NCBI RefSeq assembly: GCF_013410455.1
Contig: NZ_JACCFW010000001.1
Span: forward strand, 1,194,929-1,258,928
Length of the DNA stretch: 64,000 bases
From: Allobranchiibius huperziae
Lineage (GTDB): Bacteria > Actinomycetota > Actinomycetes > Actinomycetales > Dermatophilaceae
Reading direction: 5' to 3'
A model generated the notes under the pieces. The model was not told the origin of the DNA. It searched no databases and worked only from the letters and a program-made list of their open reading frames with translations. A program made the translations under genes and the position numbers. Below are positions 55,930-63,741 of this stretch, in pieces (within the stretch, counting starts at the first letter, position 1; each line of letters opens with the position of its first letter).

Positions 55930-56877
55930 TCAGTCCTTCTTCGCCAGGTCGGCGATCGAGACCAGGTGGTACTTCTCGGCCGTGGCCTTGGTCACCATGA
56001 CCGAGTCGTTGTCCTGTGCCTGCGCCGGGGTCAACGCGACGATGCTGGAGGGCAGCGCCTTCTCCAGTGCCGCCATCACCTCTGCAGTGCTGGAGGCACT
56101 GGTCGAGTTGTCCAGGTAGCTCGCCAGGGCGCCGTTGTACTCCGGGAACATGTTGATCGATCCGGCCTTCAGCGCCGGGTAGTACTTCTCGCGGCTGCCG
56201 ATGTTGAACTTGTCGGTGACCTTCGCTCCGGCGCTCTTCAGGGCCTGGGAGTAGAGGTTGCCGAGTACGACGCTCTCGGGGAAGTTCGAGGAACCGACGC
56301 TGAGCGACACGCCGCTGGCCTTGCCCGGCATGTTGATCGGGTTCTTGGCCAGGAAGGCCTTCGCGACCGCCGCGGGATCCTCCTTGTCGGTGATGGCCTG
56401 GGAGACCATGTCGACCAATGCCTGCTGCGACAGCTTGGCCGACACCGCGTTGAGCACCGCCTCGACTCCCGGTGTCGCCTTGCTCTTGGTCACCAGCGGG
56501 GTGATGTTCTGGGCCGCGAAGTTGTTCTTCGGATCCTTGAGGGAGACGAACCCGTACTTCTTGATCGACGGGTCCGTGCTGAAGATGTCGGCCGCATCGA
56601 TCTGACCGTTCACCAGCGCACCGACGGTGACCGGGCCGCCGGTGTCGGTGACGGTGTACTTGCCGAAGACGACGCCGTAGTTCTTCTTCAGCCCGGGGAG
56701 ACCGTTGGCGCGGGTCTTGAACTCGGCCGAGCCTCCCATGATGAGCTTCGAGGCGACGGTGCTGCTGCCCGATGTCGCGCCGTTGCTTCCCCCGGTCTTC
56801 GAGCTGTCCTTGCCGCACGCGGCCAGGCCGAGGCCCAGGCCGATCACTGCGACGATGCCGATGCTGCTTCTGATCAT
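55930..56877 (-). CDS. OpuAC-type substrate-binding lipoprotein 1, circularly permuted
   Basis: A 315-residue lipoprotein (lipobox LAAC at residues 18-21) of the glycine betaine/osmoprotectant-binding family. Order of the halves is reversed from family members such as OsmF/ProX: the segment LIMGGSAEFKTRANGLPGLKKNYG, normally in the second half, comes first, and LSVGSSNFPESVVLGNLYSQALKSAG, normally the mature N-terminus, begins near residue 185. The C-terminus ends VSIADLAKKD, which in the usual order directly precedes the GG-AEF segment. Close paralogue of the gene two bases upstream. Ligand unknown. Confidence 0.87.
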   Translation of the reverse strand: MIRSSIGIVAVIGLGLGLAACGKDSSKTGGSNGATSGSSTVASKLIMGGSAEFKTRANGLPGLKKNYGVVFGKYTVTDTGGPVTVGALVNGQIDAADIFSTDPSIKKYGFVSLKDPKNNFAAQNITPLVTKSKATPGVEAVLNAVSAKLSQQALVDMVSQAITDKEDPAAVAKAFLAKNPINMPGKASGVSLSVGSSNFPESVVLGNLYSQALKSAGAKVTDKFNIGSREKYYPALKAGSINMFPEYNGALASYLDNSTSASSTAEVMAALEKALPSSIVALTPAQAQDNDSVMVTKATAEKYHLVSIADLAKKD

Positions 56878-56879
56878 GG

Positions 56880-57824
56880 TCAGCCCTTCTTCGCAAGGTC
56901 CGCGATGGACACGAGCTTGTACTTGTCGGCGGTGGCCTTGGTCACCACGATGGCGTCGCTGTCCTGGGCCTCGGCGGGCTTGAGCGCGACGATGCTGGAC
57001 GGCAGGGCCTTGGACAGCGCGGTGTCGACGGCGGTCGTGCTCGCCTCGGTGGCCCCCTGCTGCAGGTAGCTGAGCACGGCGCCGTTGTATTCGGGGAAGA
57101 CGTTGATCGAGCCGGATTTCAGTGCCGGGAAGTACTTCTCACGGCTGCCGATGTTCAGCTTCGTCGACACCTTCGCGCCCGCGCTCTTGAGGGCCTCCGC
57201 GTAGATCTCGGCAAGGACGACGTTCTCCGGGAAGTTCGCCGACCCGACGGTGAGCGAGGCTCCGCTCGCCTTGCCCGACATGTTGACGGGGTGCGCCGAG
57301 AGGAAGCTCTTGGCGACAGCGTCGGGGTCCTTCTTGTCGGTGACCGCCTGGGTGACCAGGTCGCGCAGGGACGCGGTGGACAACGTGGCGGAGACCGCGT
57401 TCAGCACCGCCTGCACACCAGGAGTGGCCTTGGACTTGCTGACCAGCGGGATGATGTTCTGAGCCGCGAAGTTGTGCTTGGGGTCGGTGAGCACCACGAA
57501 GTTGTCGGCCTTGATCGACGGGTCGGTGGTGAAGATGTCGGCCGCGTCCACCTGGCCGTTCTTCAGGGCGCCGATGGTCACCGGGCCGCCGGTGTCGGTG
57601 ACGGTGTACTTGCCGAAGGCGACGCCGTAGTTCTTCTTGAGCCCGGGCAGCCCGTCGGCCCGGGTCTGGAACTCGGCCGGTCCGCCCATGATCAGTTTCG
57701 AGGCGACGGTGCCGGCGGCAGCGCTGCCGCTACCGCTGCCGGATTTCGAACTGTCCTTACCGCACGCGGCGAGGCCGAGGCCGAGGCCGGCGACCGCGAC
57801 GATGCTGATGGTGCGCTTGATCAT
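56880..57824 (-). CDS. OpuAC-type substrate-binding lipoprotein 2, circularly permuted
   Basis: A 314-residue paralogue of the next gene, lipobox LAAC, with the same reversed order: LIMGGPAEFQTRADGLPGLKKNYG near the start, LTVGSANFPENVVLAEIYAEALKSAG in the second half, end LVSIADLAKKG. By eye the two are about two-thirds identical over their length. Differences cluster in the linker and in the ligand-pocket loops (FTTDPSIKADNFVV against FSTDPSIKKYGFVS), so they may bind different compounds for one shared permease. AGGAG before the ATG. The stop is two bases from the start of the second copy. Confidence 0.87.
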   Translation of the reverse strand: MIKRTISIVAVAGLGLGLAACGKDSSKSGSGSGSAAAGTVASKLIMGGPAEFQTRADGLPGLKKNYGVAFGKYTVTDTGGPVTIGALKNGQVDAADIFTTDPSIKADNFVVLTDPKHNFAAQNIIPLVSKSKATPGVQAVLNAVSATLSTASLRDLVTQAVTDKKDPDAVAKSFLSAHPVNMSGKASGASLTVGSANFPENVVLAEIYAEALKSAGAKVSTKLNIGSREKYFPALKSGSINVFPEYNGAVLSYLQQGATEASTTAVDTALSKALPSSIVALKPAEAQDSDAIVVTKATADKYKLVSIADLAKKG

Positions 57825-57892
57825 CTGTGCTCCTGTGGTGAAGTGCTTGCTGGTGAACTGGTCTGTTGTGGACGGGGCCGGTCCGTGGGCCC

Positions 57893-58672
57893 TCAGGCGG
57901 CTACCTCCGCCTCATCGAGGGCGGCCACCCGGGAGTCGGCCTCCCCAGCGGCGCCGCGGCGCCGGTCCGCGCGCTTGGAGAACCGTCCGCTCACCCCGGG
58001 CGAGACCAGGATGCGCTGGATGGCGGCCAGCAGCAGGTCGACGAGCAGGGCGAGCAACGCGACGAGCACGCCGCCGCCGATCATCTGCGGGAAGTCGCGC
58101 TGGGCGAGTCCGTCGTAGATGAACCGGCCGAGGCCGCCGAGCGGCACGAACGACGCGATGGTGGCCGTGGCGATGAGCTGCAGCGCCGCGGAGCGCACCC
58201 CGGAGATGACGAGGGGCAGAGAGTTGGGCAGTTCCACCTGCAGCAGCACCTGACCTCCCTTCATCCCCATCCCGTAGGCCGCGTCCCGCACAGCCGGATC
58301 GACGTTCTCCACACCCGCGTAGGTGCCGGCGAGGATCGGCGGGACGGCGAGCAGCATGAGGACAATCTCGGTCGGAATGATGAATCCAGCCTGGGTGCGC
58401 CCGTGGAAGTGCGGGGAGATGATCACCACCAGCAGGATCAGCAGCCCGATGCTCGGGATCGACCTGATGGCGTTGGCGACGGAGACCGCCGAACCGCCCC
58501 TGCCCGTGTGGCCGATGAGCAGGCCCAACGGCACGGCGATCAGCATCGCGATGAGGAGCGCGATGCCGACGTAGGAGATGTGGCGTTCCAGCTGCGTGAC
58601 GATGCCGTCGGTCGTCCCCGTCCCGCGCCAGTGCGACGGGTCGTTGAGCCAGGTGATGACGTTGCCGATCAT
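57893..58672 (-). CDS. OpuC-type ABC transporter permease 2
   Basis: A 259-residue permease with five to six helices: ERHISYVGIALLIAMLIAVPLGLLIG, VANAIRSIPSIGLLILLVVI, GFIIPTEIVLMLLAVPPILAGTYAGVENVDPAVRDAAYGMGMKGGQVLLQVELPNSLPLVISGVR. The last contains the EAA-like coupling loop. Start ATG 58672 overlaps the stop of permease 1 (ATGA). The C-terminal 50 residues are a charged cytoplasmic tail. Forms the channel with permease 1. Confidence 0.92.
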   Translation of the reverse strand: MIGNVITWLNDPSHWRGTGTTDGIVTQLERHISYVGIALLIAMLIAVPLGLLIGHTGRGGSAVSVANAIRSIPSIGLLILLVVIISPHFHGRTQAGFIIPTEIVLMLLAVPPILAGTYAGVENVDPAVRDAAYGMGMKGGQVLLQVELPNSLPLVISGVRSAALQLIATATIASFVPLGGLGRFIYDGLAQRDFPQMIGGGVLVALLALLVDLLLAAIQRILVSPGVSGRFSKRADRRRGAAGEADSRVAALDEAEVAA

Positions 58673-59370
58673 GCTCGTACCGCCCGTCGCCACGGTGTGA
58701 GCCCTCGACCGGCCAGGATCACCAGCGCGTCCAGCGCGAGCGCGAGGATCACGCAGAGGATCAGGCCCAGCACGATGGGCGGGTAATAGGGGCTGGTCCC
58801 GGAGGACAGCTGGTAGCCCGTCGTGAAGAGGTTGCCGAGGTTCTGGAAGCCGATGGTGCCGGCGATCGCCACGATGCTGACGTTGGAGACCACGGCTACC
58901 CGCAGGCCTGCGGTGATCACGGGCACGGCGATCGGCAGGTCGACCTTGAAGAAGCGGGCCAGCGGGGTGAAGCCGATGGCGGTGGCCGCCTGGCGGGTGT
59001 CCTCGCTGACCGAGCCAAGGCCGTCGGCGACGACCCGCACCAGCAGCGCCACCGAATAGACCGTGAGGGCGATCGGCACCTGCAGTTCCGAGAGCTGGTC
59101 CAGGTGCAGCAGCGGCGGGATCAGCACGAAGAGCGCGATCGAGGGGATCGTGTAGAGCAAGCCCGAGACGGTCATGATCGGCGGATAGCTCCACGAGAAC
59201 CGGTTCGAGAGCCACCCGAGCGGCAGCGCGATGATCAGTCCCAGGACGACTGGTACGACCGAGAGCCAGGTGTGGGACCAGAGCAGCTGCAGGTCCGTGC
59301 TGCGGTGGTCCATGAAGTAGCTCCAGAAGCTGAGCGGTGAGGAACTCACCTCGCTCGCGAGGCCGCTCAT
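58669..59370 (-). CDS. OpuC-type ABC transporter permease 1
   Basis: A 233-residue permease: HTWLSVVPVVLGLIIALPLGWLSNR, VSGLLYTIPSIALFVLIPPLL, VPIALTVYSVALLVRVVADGLGSV and the coupling loop RQAATAIGFTPLARFFKVDLPIAVPVITAGLRVAVVSNVSI. This arrangement (two small permeases, one ATPase) is that of osmoprotectant and ergothioneine importers. ATGA overlaps at both ends tie it to the ATPase gene and permease 2. Confidence 0.92.
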   Translation of the reverse strand: MSGLASEVSSSPLSFWSYFMDHRSTDLQLLWSHTWLSVVPVVLGLIIALPLGWLSNRFSWSYPPIMTVSGLLYTIPSIALFVLIPPLLHLDQLSELQVPIALTVYSVALLVRVVADGLGSVSEDTRQAATAIGFTPLARFFKVDLPIAVPVITAGLRVAVVSNVSIVAIAGTIGFQNLGNLFTTGYQLSSGTSPYYPPIVLGLILCVILALALDALVILAGRGLTPWRRAVRA

Positions 59371-60563
59371 GCCGGACCCTTCTGCAGCGTGGCCGGCGTG
59401 GCACCGGAGACCCGGTGGTCGGCGCCGTCCTGGTCGGCCTGCCCGGTCTGGTCCGTGGGGTCGGCGAGGGACGGGCGGGGCTCGGTCTTGATGAGCTGCA
59501 CGACCTCGTCGAGCTGGGCGCTGCCGAGCAGCCGGTGGTCCTCGTCGACGACCACGCCGCGCCCGGACGGCGAGGACAGGCAGGCGTCGAGGGCCGCACG
59601 CAGCGATCCGCCCTGGGTGGCGAGGGTGCCGCCGCGGTAGAGGAGCTCCTCGGTGACCTCGCGTCCGGCGGTCTGCTCCACGTTGATCCAGCCCTGCGGG
59701 TGCAGGTCACCGTCGACCGCGAGCAGCCACTCCGCGGCCTCGGACGCGGCCGGGACCGTCTCGCCCATCCGCACGGTGGGCTCCTCGTGGTGCGGCAGCT
59801 CCTGCCCCTCGCTGAACCCGAGCGCGCGATAGCCGCGGTCGCGCCCGACGAACCCGGCCACGAACGCGTCGGCCGGGCGGGCGAGCAGGTCGGCGGGGGT
59901 GGCGAGCTGGGCCAGGTGGCCGCCGACGCGCAGGACGGCGATCTGGTCGCCGAGCTTGATGGCCTCGTCGATGTCGTGGGTGACGAACACGATGGTCTTG
60001 CCGAGGTCGTCCTGCAGGCGCAGGAACTCGTCCTGCAGTTGCTCGCGCACCACCGGGTCGACCGCCGAGAACGGCTCGTCCATCAGCATCACCGGCGGGT
60101 CGGCCGCAAGCGCGCGGGCGACGCCGACGCGCTGCTGCTGGCCACCGGACAGCTGGGCGGGGTAGCGCTTGGCGAAGCCCCGATCCAGACCGACCCGCTC
60201 GAGCAGATCCATCGCGTCGCTGCGCGCCTTCTTCTTGTCGGTGCCGAGCAGCAGCGGCACGGTGGCGACGTTGTCGACGATCGTGCGATGGGGGAAGAGG
60301 CCGGCGTGCTGGATGACGTAGCCGATCCGGCGCCGCAGCTCGTGCGTGGCGATCGTGGAGGTGTCGCGGTCGTCCAGCCAGATGGAGCCGGCGGAGGGCT
60401 CGATCATCCGGTTGATCATCCGCAGGCTCGTGGTCTTGCCGCAGCCTGACGGACCGACGAGGACGGTGATCTTGCCGGTCTGCGCGGTCAGGTCGAGGGA
60501 GTCCACGGCGACGGTCCCGTCGGGATATCGCTTGGTGACGTTGTCGAAACGGATCATGCGCAA
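59367..60563 (-). CDS. OpuCA-type ABC transporter ATPase with CBS region
   Basis: A 398-residue ATPase: IRFDNVTKRYPDGTVAVDSLDL, Walker A VGPSGCGKTTSLRMINR, the family-specific IGYVIQHAGLFPHRTI Q-loop, signature QLSGGQQQRVGVARALA, Walker B VMLMDEPFSAVDP and H-loop FVTHDIDEAIKLGD. The C-terminal 130 residues hold a CBS-like segment (GGTLATQGGSLRAALDACLSS, GVVVDEDHRLLGSAQLDEVVQLI), which senses ionic strength in OpuA and may regulate transport here. Six bases after the IclR gene. Confidence 0.93.
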   Translation of the reverse strand: MRMIRFDNVTKRYPDGTVAVDSLDLTAQTGKITVLVGPSGCGKTTSLRMINRMIEPSAGSIWLDDRDTSTIATHELRRRIGYVIQHAGLFPHRTIVDNVATVPLLLGTDKKKARSDAMDLLERVGLDRGFAKRYPAQLSGGQQQRVGVARALAADPPVMLMDEPFSAVDPVVREQLQDEFLRLQDDLGKTIVFVTHDIDEAIKLGDQIAVLRVGGHLAQLATPADLLARPADAFVAGFVGRDRGYRALGFSEGQELPHHEEPTVRMGETVPAASEAAEWLLAVDGDLHPQGWINVEQTAGREVTEELLYRGGTLATQGGSLRAALDACLSSPSGRGVVVDEDHRLLGSAQLDEVVQLIKTEPRPSLADPTDQTGQADQDGADHRVSGATPATLQKGPA

Positions 60564-60569
60564 TCTCTC

Positions 60570-61262
60570 CTAGGTGCCGAGCTGGACTTCGAGACGGTGC
60601 GCCGCTGCTGCAATCACAGCACCGCAGTGTGACAACGCGTTTCCGGTGAGTCGGTAGGTCGGGCCGAGGATCGTGACCGCGGCGACGATCCTGTCCTGCG
60701 ATCGGACCGGAGCGGAGACCGCCGTGATGTCGGGCTCTAGCTGCCCGCGGGTGGCGAGATACCCCTGCGGCGTCGCCTCTCCGGCCAGGGCGGCGCGCAC
60801 GGCGTACGCGTCCAGGCCGACCTCCCGGCCGATCCACGAACTGTGCCGGATGGGCCAGGTGCCTTCGTGCGTCGCGGCGTACACGGCGGTCCGACCCGGT
60901 CCGGGCAGGGCGAGGTAGGCCGACTCGCCGGTCGCGTCGACCACGTCCGCGAGCAGCGGGCGGCTGAGAGCGACGAGGCGGTGACTGCTGAGGGCGCGGG
61001 TCCCGATCTGCACCATCCGCGGACCGGCGCCGAAGCTGCCGTCGGGATCGCGGGTGACGAATCCGGAGTTCTCCAGTGTGCGCAGGAGACGCAGCGCGGT
61101 GCTCGCGGGCAGCGCGGTACGGCGTGCGCATTCGGTCAAGGTCAACGACTGTTCGCCGCACACTTCCGAGAGCAGGGCCATGGCCCGGTCGACGGCACGG
61201 GTCGACGACGCGGGGGCCTCAGAGGCTGTCCTGCCGGGAGCTGTCAACGGTTTCCATTCCAT
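60570..61262 (-). CDS. IclR-family transcriptional regulator
   Basis: A 230-residue regulator: N-terminal winged helix (RAVDRAMALLSEVCGEQSLTLTECARRTALPASTALRLLRTLENSGFVTRDPDGSFGAGPRMVQIG) and a C-terminal IclR ligand domain with GESAYLALPGPGRTAVYAATHEG and the ALSHCGAVIAAAAHRLEVQLG end. IclR proteins mostly sense catabolic substrates such as aromatic or carboxylic acids. It is first in the transporter operon and divergent from the lyase gene, so it likely controls both. AGGC-GGTA-GCCT at 61280-61291 in the gap is a weak operator candidate. Confidence 0.92.
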   Translation of the reverse strand: MEWKPLTAPGRTASEAPASSTRAVDRAMALLSEVCGEQSLTLTECARRTALPASTALRLLRTLENSGFVTRDPDGSFGAGPRMVQIGTRALSSHRLVALSRPLLADVVDATGESAYLALPGPGRTAVYAATHEGTWPIRHSSWIGREVGLDAYAVRAALAGEATPQGYLATRGQLEPDITAVSAPVRSQDRIVAAVTILGPTYRLTGNALSHCGAVIAAAAHRLEVQLGT

Positions 61263-61365
61263 AGCAACGGGTTTTCGCTAGGCGGTAGCCTGGCACTCTT
61301 TTCCCGTCTGTGGAACCACTCAGGGATCTCTCGCCCGGCGACGCTCGGTAGGGGAGGGTGTGGGG

Positions 61366-62766
61366 GTGGAACTGACGTCTGCAGGACTGCGCATCGGCGA
61401 CATCGCTCGCATCGCGCTGAGTCGCGAAATGCTCACTGTGACAACGGAAGTCGGCGAGCGAGTGGCCTTCGGCGCCGCCATCGCGGAACGCCTGTCAACG
61501 CAGCGGCCGGTCTACGGTCGTTCCACCGGGGTCGGCGGCAACCGATCGGTGCCCGTCCAGGATCCGGACGGTCAGCTGGCCCGGGTGCTGCGCTCGCACG
61601 CCACTTCGCTCGGCACGCCCCGTGACGCGACCCGGGTGCGGGCGATGGTCGCCGTGCGGATCGGTCAGCTCGCGGCCGGCGGCAGCGGGCTCAGTCGGAC
61701 GGCGTTCGACGGCCTGCTCGAGCTGCTCAACACCGACACCCTGCCTCCCGTGCTCGAGCGCGGGAGCATCGGCACCGGCGATCTCAGCGCCCTGGCCACG
61801 GTGGGGGTCGCGTTGCTGGACCACCCCGACGGCCCCCGTGTCCGACCGGGTGACGCGCTGGCGCTGATCTCCAGCAACGCCGCTGCGATCGGGGACGCGG
61901 CGCTCGCGATCCACCGGCTGGAAACACTCACCAGGGCGGCTGTGCCGATCGCGTCGCTCACACTGCGTGCGGTGCACGGCAACGTCGAGCCGTTCGGGCC
62001 GGCCGTCGAGCGTGCCACTCCGTTCCGGGGTGCGCACCGGGTGTGCGCCGGGATGAGGCAGGTGCTGGACGACGACGGGTACGCCGATCCGCCGGCCCGG
62101 ATCCAGGATCCGTTCGGGCTGCGCGCCATGCCCCAGGGTCACGGGGTCCTGCTCGACGCGCTCGACCGGGCCGCGGGCACCGTCCACGCGATGGCGAACG
62201 CGCCGAGCGAGAACCCGGTCTTCGACGAGCACAGCGGGATCACCCATCACGGCGCGTTCCATGCCGCCTACCTCGCGAACGCGGTGGAGGGGCTGCTCGG
62301 CGCGCTCGTGCAGGCCGCCCAGCTCGGCCTCGGCCGCACGACGATGCTGGCGAGCCCCGGGCTCACCGGTGCCTCGGCGTTCCTCGCCGACGGCACTCCC
62401 GGCGCGTCCGGCACGATGCTGGTGGAACTGGTCGCGGCATCGGCCATGGCGGCGCTGCGCTCCCTCGCCGCCCCGGCCAGCGCCGGGACCGTCACGCTGT
62501 CGCGGGGACTGGAGGACGACGCGTCCTTCGCGTCGGTGTCGGCGCGGGGCGCGCTCGATGCCGAGCAGGCCTACCGCGACCTGCTCGCCGCCGAACTCCT
62601 CACTGCCGCCAGAGCCCTCACCCTCACCGGGCGAATGCCTCGGTGGTCCCAGCTCGCACCCTTGCAGGCAGGTCTCGCTCGGTTGGAGGATCGCGACCTG
62701 ACGGCCGATCTGCAGGCGGCACGGCACGTGGTGCCGGAGCTGGCCCACCGGCTGCGGGTCCGCTGA
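61366..62766 (+). CDS. Histidine/aromatic ammonia-lyase family protein lacking the MIO triad
   Basis: A 466-residue protein with the histidine ammonia-lyase fold: VELTSAGLRIGDIARIALS, the Tyr loop RPVYGRSTGVGGNRSVPV, NTDTLPPVLERGSIGTGDLSALA, DPFGLRAMPQGHGV, SENPVFDEHSGITHHGAFHAAYLANAVEGL and SRGLEDDASFASVSA. The family's cofactor-forming Ala-Ser-Gly (GSVGASGDL) is here GSIGTGDL, one residue shorter with Thr137 in place of Ala-Ser, so MIO should not form. Elimination without MIO has been described, as I recall, for ergothionase of this fold. GTG 61366 has GGGGAGG eight bases upstream; GTG 61360 is the alternative. Substrate unknown. Confidence 0.85.
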   Translation: MELTSAGLRIGDIARIALSREMLTVTTEVGERVAFGAAIAERLSTQRPVYGRSTGVGGNRSVPVQDPDGQLARVLRSHATSLGTPRDATRVRAMVAVRIGQLAAGGSGLSRTAFDGLLELLNTDTLPPVLERGSIGTGDLSALATVGVALLDHPDGPRVRPGDALALISSNAAAIGDAALAIHRLETLTRAAVPIASLTLRAVHGNVEPFGPAVERATPFRGAHRVCAGMRQVLDDDGYADPPARIQDPFGLRAMPQGHGVLLDALDRAAGTVHAMANAPSENPVFDEHSGITHHGAFHAAYLANAVEGLLGALVQAAQLGLGRTTMLASPGLTGASAFLADGTPGASGTMLVELVAASAMAALRSLAAPASAGTVTLSRGLEDDASFASVSARGALDAEQAYRDLLAAELLTAARALTLTGRMPRWSQLAPLQAGLARLEDRDLTADLQAARHVVPELAHRLRVR

Positions 62767-62767
62767 G

Positions 62768-63682
62768 TCAGTTCGGTGCCACCCCGAGCAGCCGCGCGGG
62801 ATTGTCGTGGCAGTACGCCTGTAGTTCGGCGTCGCTCAGGTGCGGATCGGCGATCAGGTCGAACGGCTCGGCATACGGACGGTCGCTGCCGAGGACGATC
62901 GTGCGCGCGCCGAGCGCCGTACGCAGCGCGTCCACACCGAGGCGCCCGTACGAGGAGGTGTCTACGAAGAGGTCGTCGTCGGCGCGCGCGACGGCGCGGG
63001 CGCGCACCGCGAACCGCTCGATGGACAACGGCGCGAGACCTGCGCCTGCCACGAAGCAGATGCGCAGATCCGGCAGGAGCGAGCGGCCGACCGTCTGCCA
63101 GGACCACCACGCCGCCTGCTGGGCCGCGGGGTACTGCACCACGGCCGGCCACCAGTCGGGTCCGGGATGCGGATCCACGGGACCGGGATGCACCAGGACG
63201 GGTCGATCGGCGAGCTCGGCGCGGCGCAGCAGGGGGGCCAGGGCCTCCAGGGACGCAGGCGTATCCATCGAGTGGGACCCCACCTGCAGCCCCACGATCC
63301 CAGGGGTGCGCAGCAGCCGGTCGAGGTGAGCCGGATCCGGCTCGCGGGTCGATGCGACGGCCCAGCCGACGAACGGGTCGCCGAGACCAGCGACGCCGGT
63401 GTGCCACGCGGCGAGCAGCGGCTCCGCGTCGTCGGGCGGCAGCGCCTCCACCCCGAGCGGTGTCGACATGGCGAGAGCGACGAGGGTCCGGTCGATGTCG
63501 GAGGCGCGCCGCAGCTCGACGTCGTGGGCCGCGGCGTCGACGTCGTACGGCGCCTCGTACGCCGTGTGCAGCGTCCAGCCGCGCAGCATCGGGGGAGTGG
63601 CACGCCGGCGCAGTCGCTCGATGAACTCCGGCGGCCACAGGTGCTGGTGGACGTCGATGGCCCCCGGTGGCCGCTGCGTCAT
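62768..63682 (-). CDS. Amidohydrolase-2 family protein, atypical metal site
   Basis: A 304-residue TIM-barrel hydrolase/decarboxylase-like protein. The first metal motif HxH is present (AIDVHQHLWPPEFI, His12 and His14), as is VLVHPGPVD and the late Asp in VLGSDRPYAEPF. The strand that normally carries a second metal His (HxGG) reads RICFVAGAGLAPLSIERF with no His. The protein may use one metal or none, or act on an unusual substrate. Its stop is one base from that of the convergent lyase gene. ATG 63682 is chosen over 63691 for AGGA eight bases upstream. Confidence 0.82.
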   Translation of the reverse strand: MTQRPPGAIDVHQHLWPPEFIERLRRRATPPMLRGWTLHTAYEAPYDVDAAAHDVELRRASDIDRTLVALAMSTPLGVEALPPDDAEPLLAAWHTGVAGLGDPFVGWAVASTREPDPAHLDRLLRTPGIVGLQVGSHSMDTPASLEALAPLLRRAELADRPVLVHPGPVDPHPGPDWWPAVVQYPAAQQAAWWSWQTVGRSLLPDLRICFVAGAGLAPLSIERFAVRARAVARADDDLFVDTSSYGRLGVDALRTALGARTIVLGSDRPYAEPFDLIADPHLSDAELQAYCHDNPARLLGVAPN

Positions 63683-63741
63683 GGAGTCCATCCTGCAGGT
63701 GCGCCCGCCGCGATTTCGGCTGCGCCCCGCGAGGTAGCACC

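Noticed and set aside
61366-63682. Canonical histidine utilisation (hut) genes
   Set aside because: The lyase lacks the MIO triad and urocanase, imidazolonepropionase and formiminoglutamase genes are absent.
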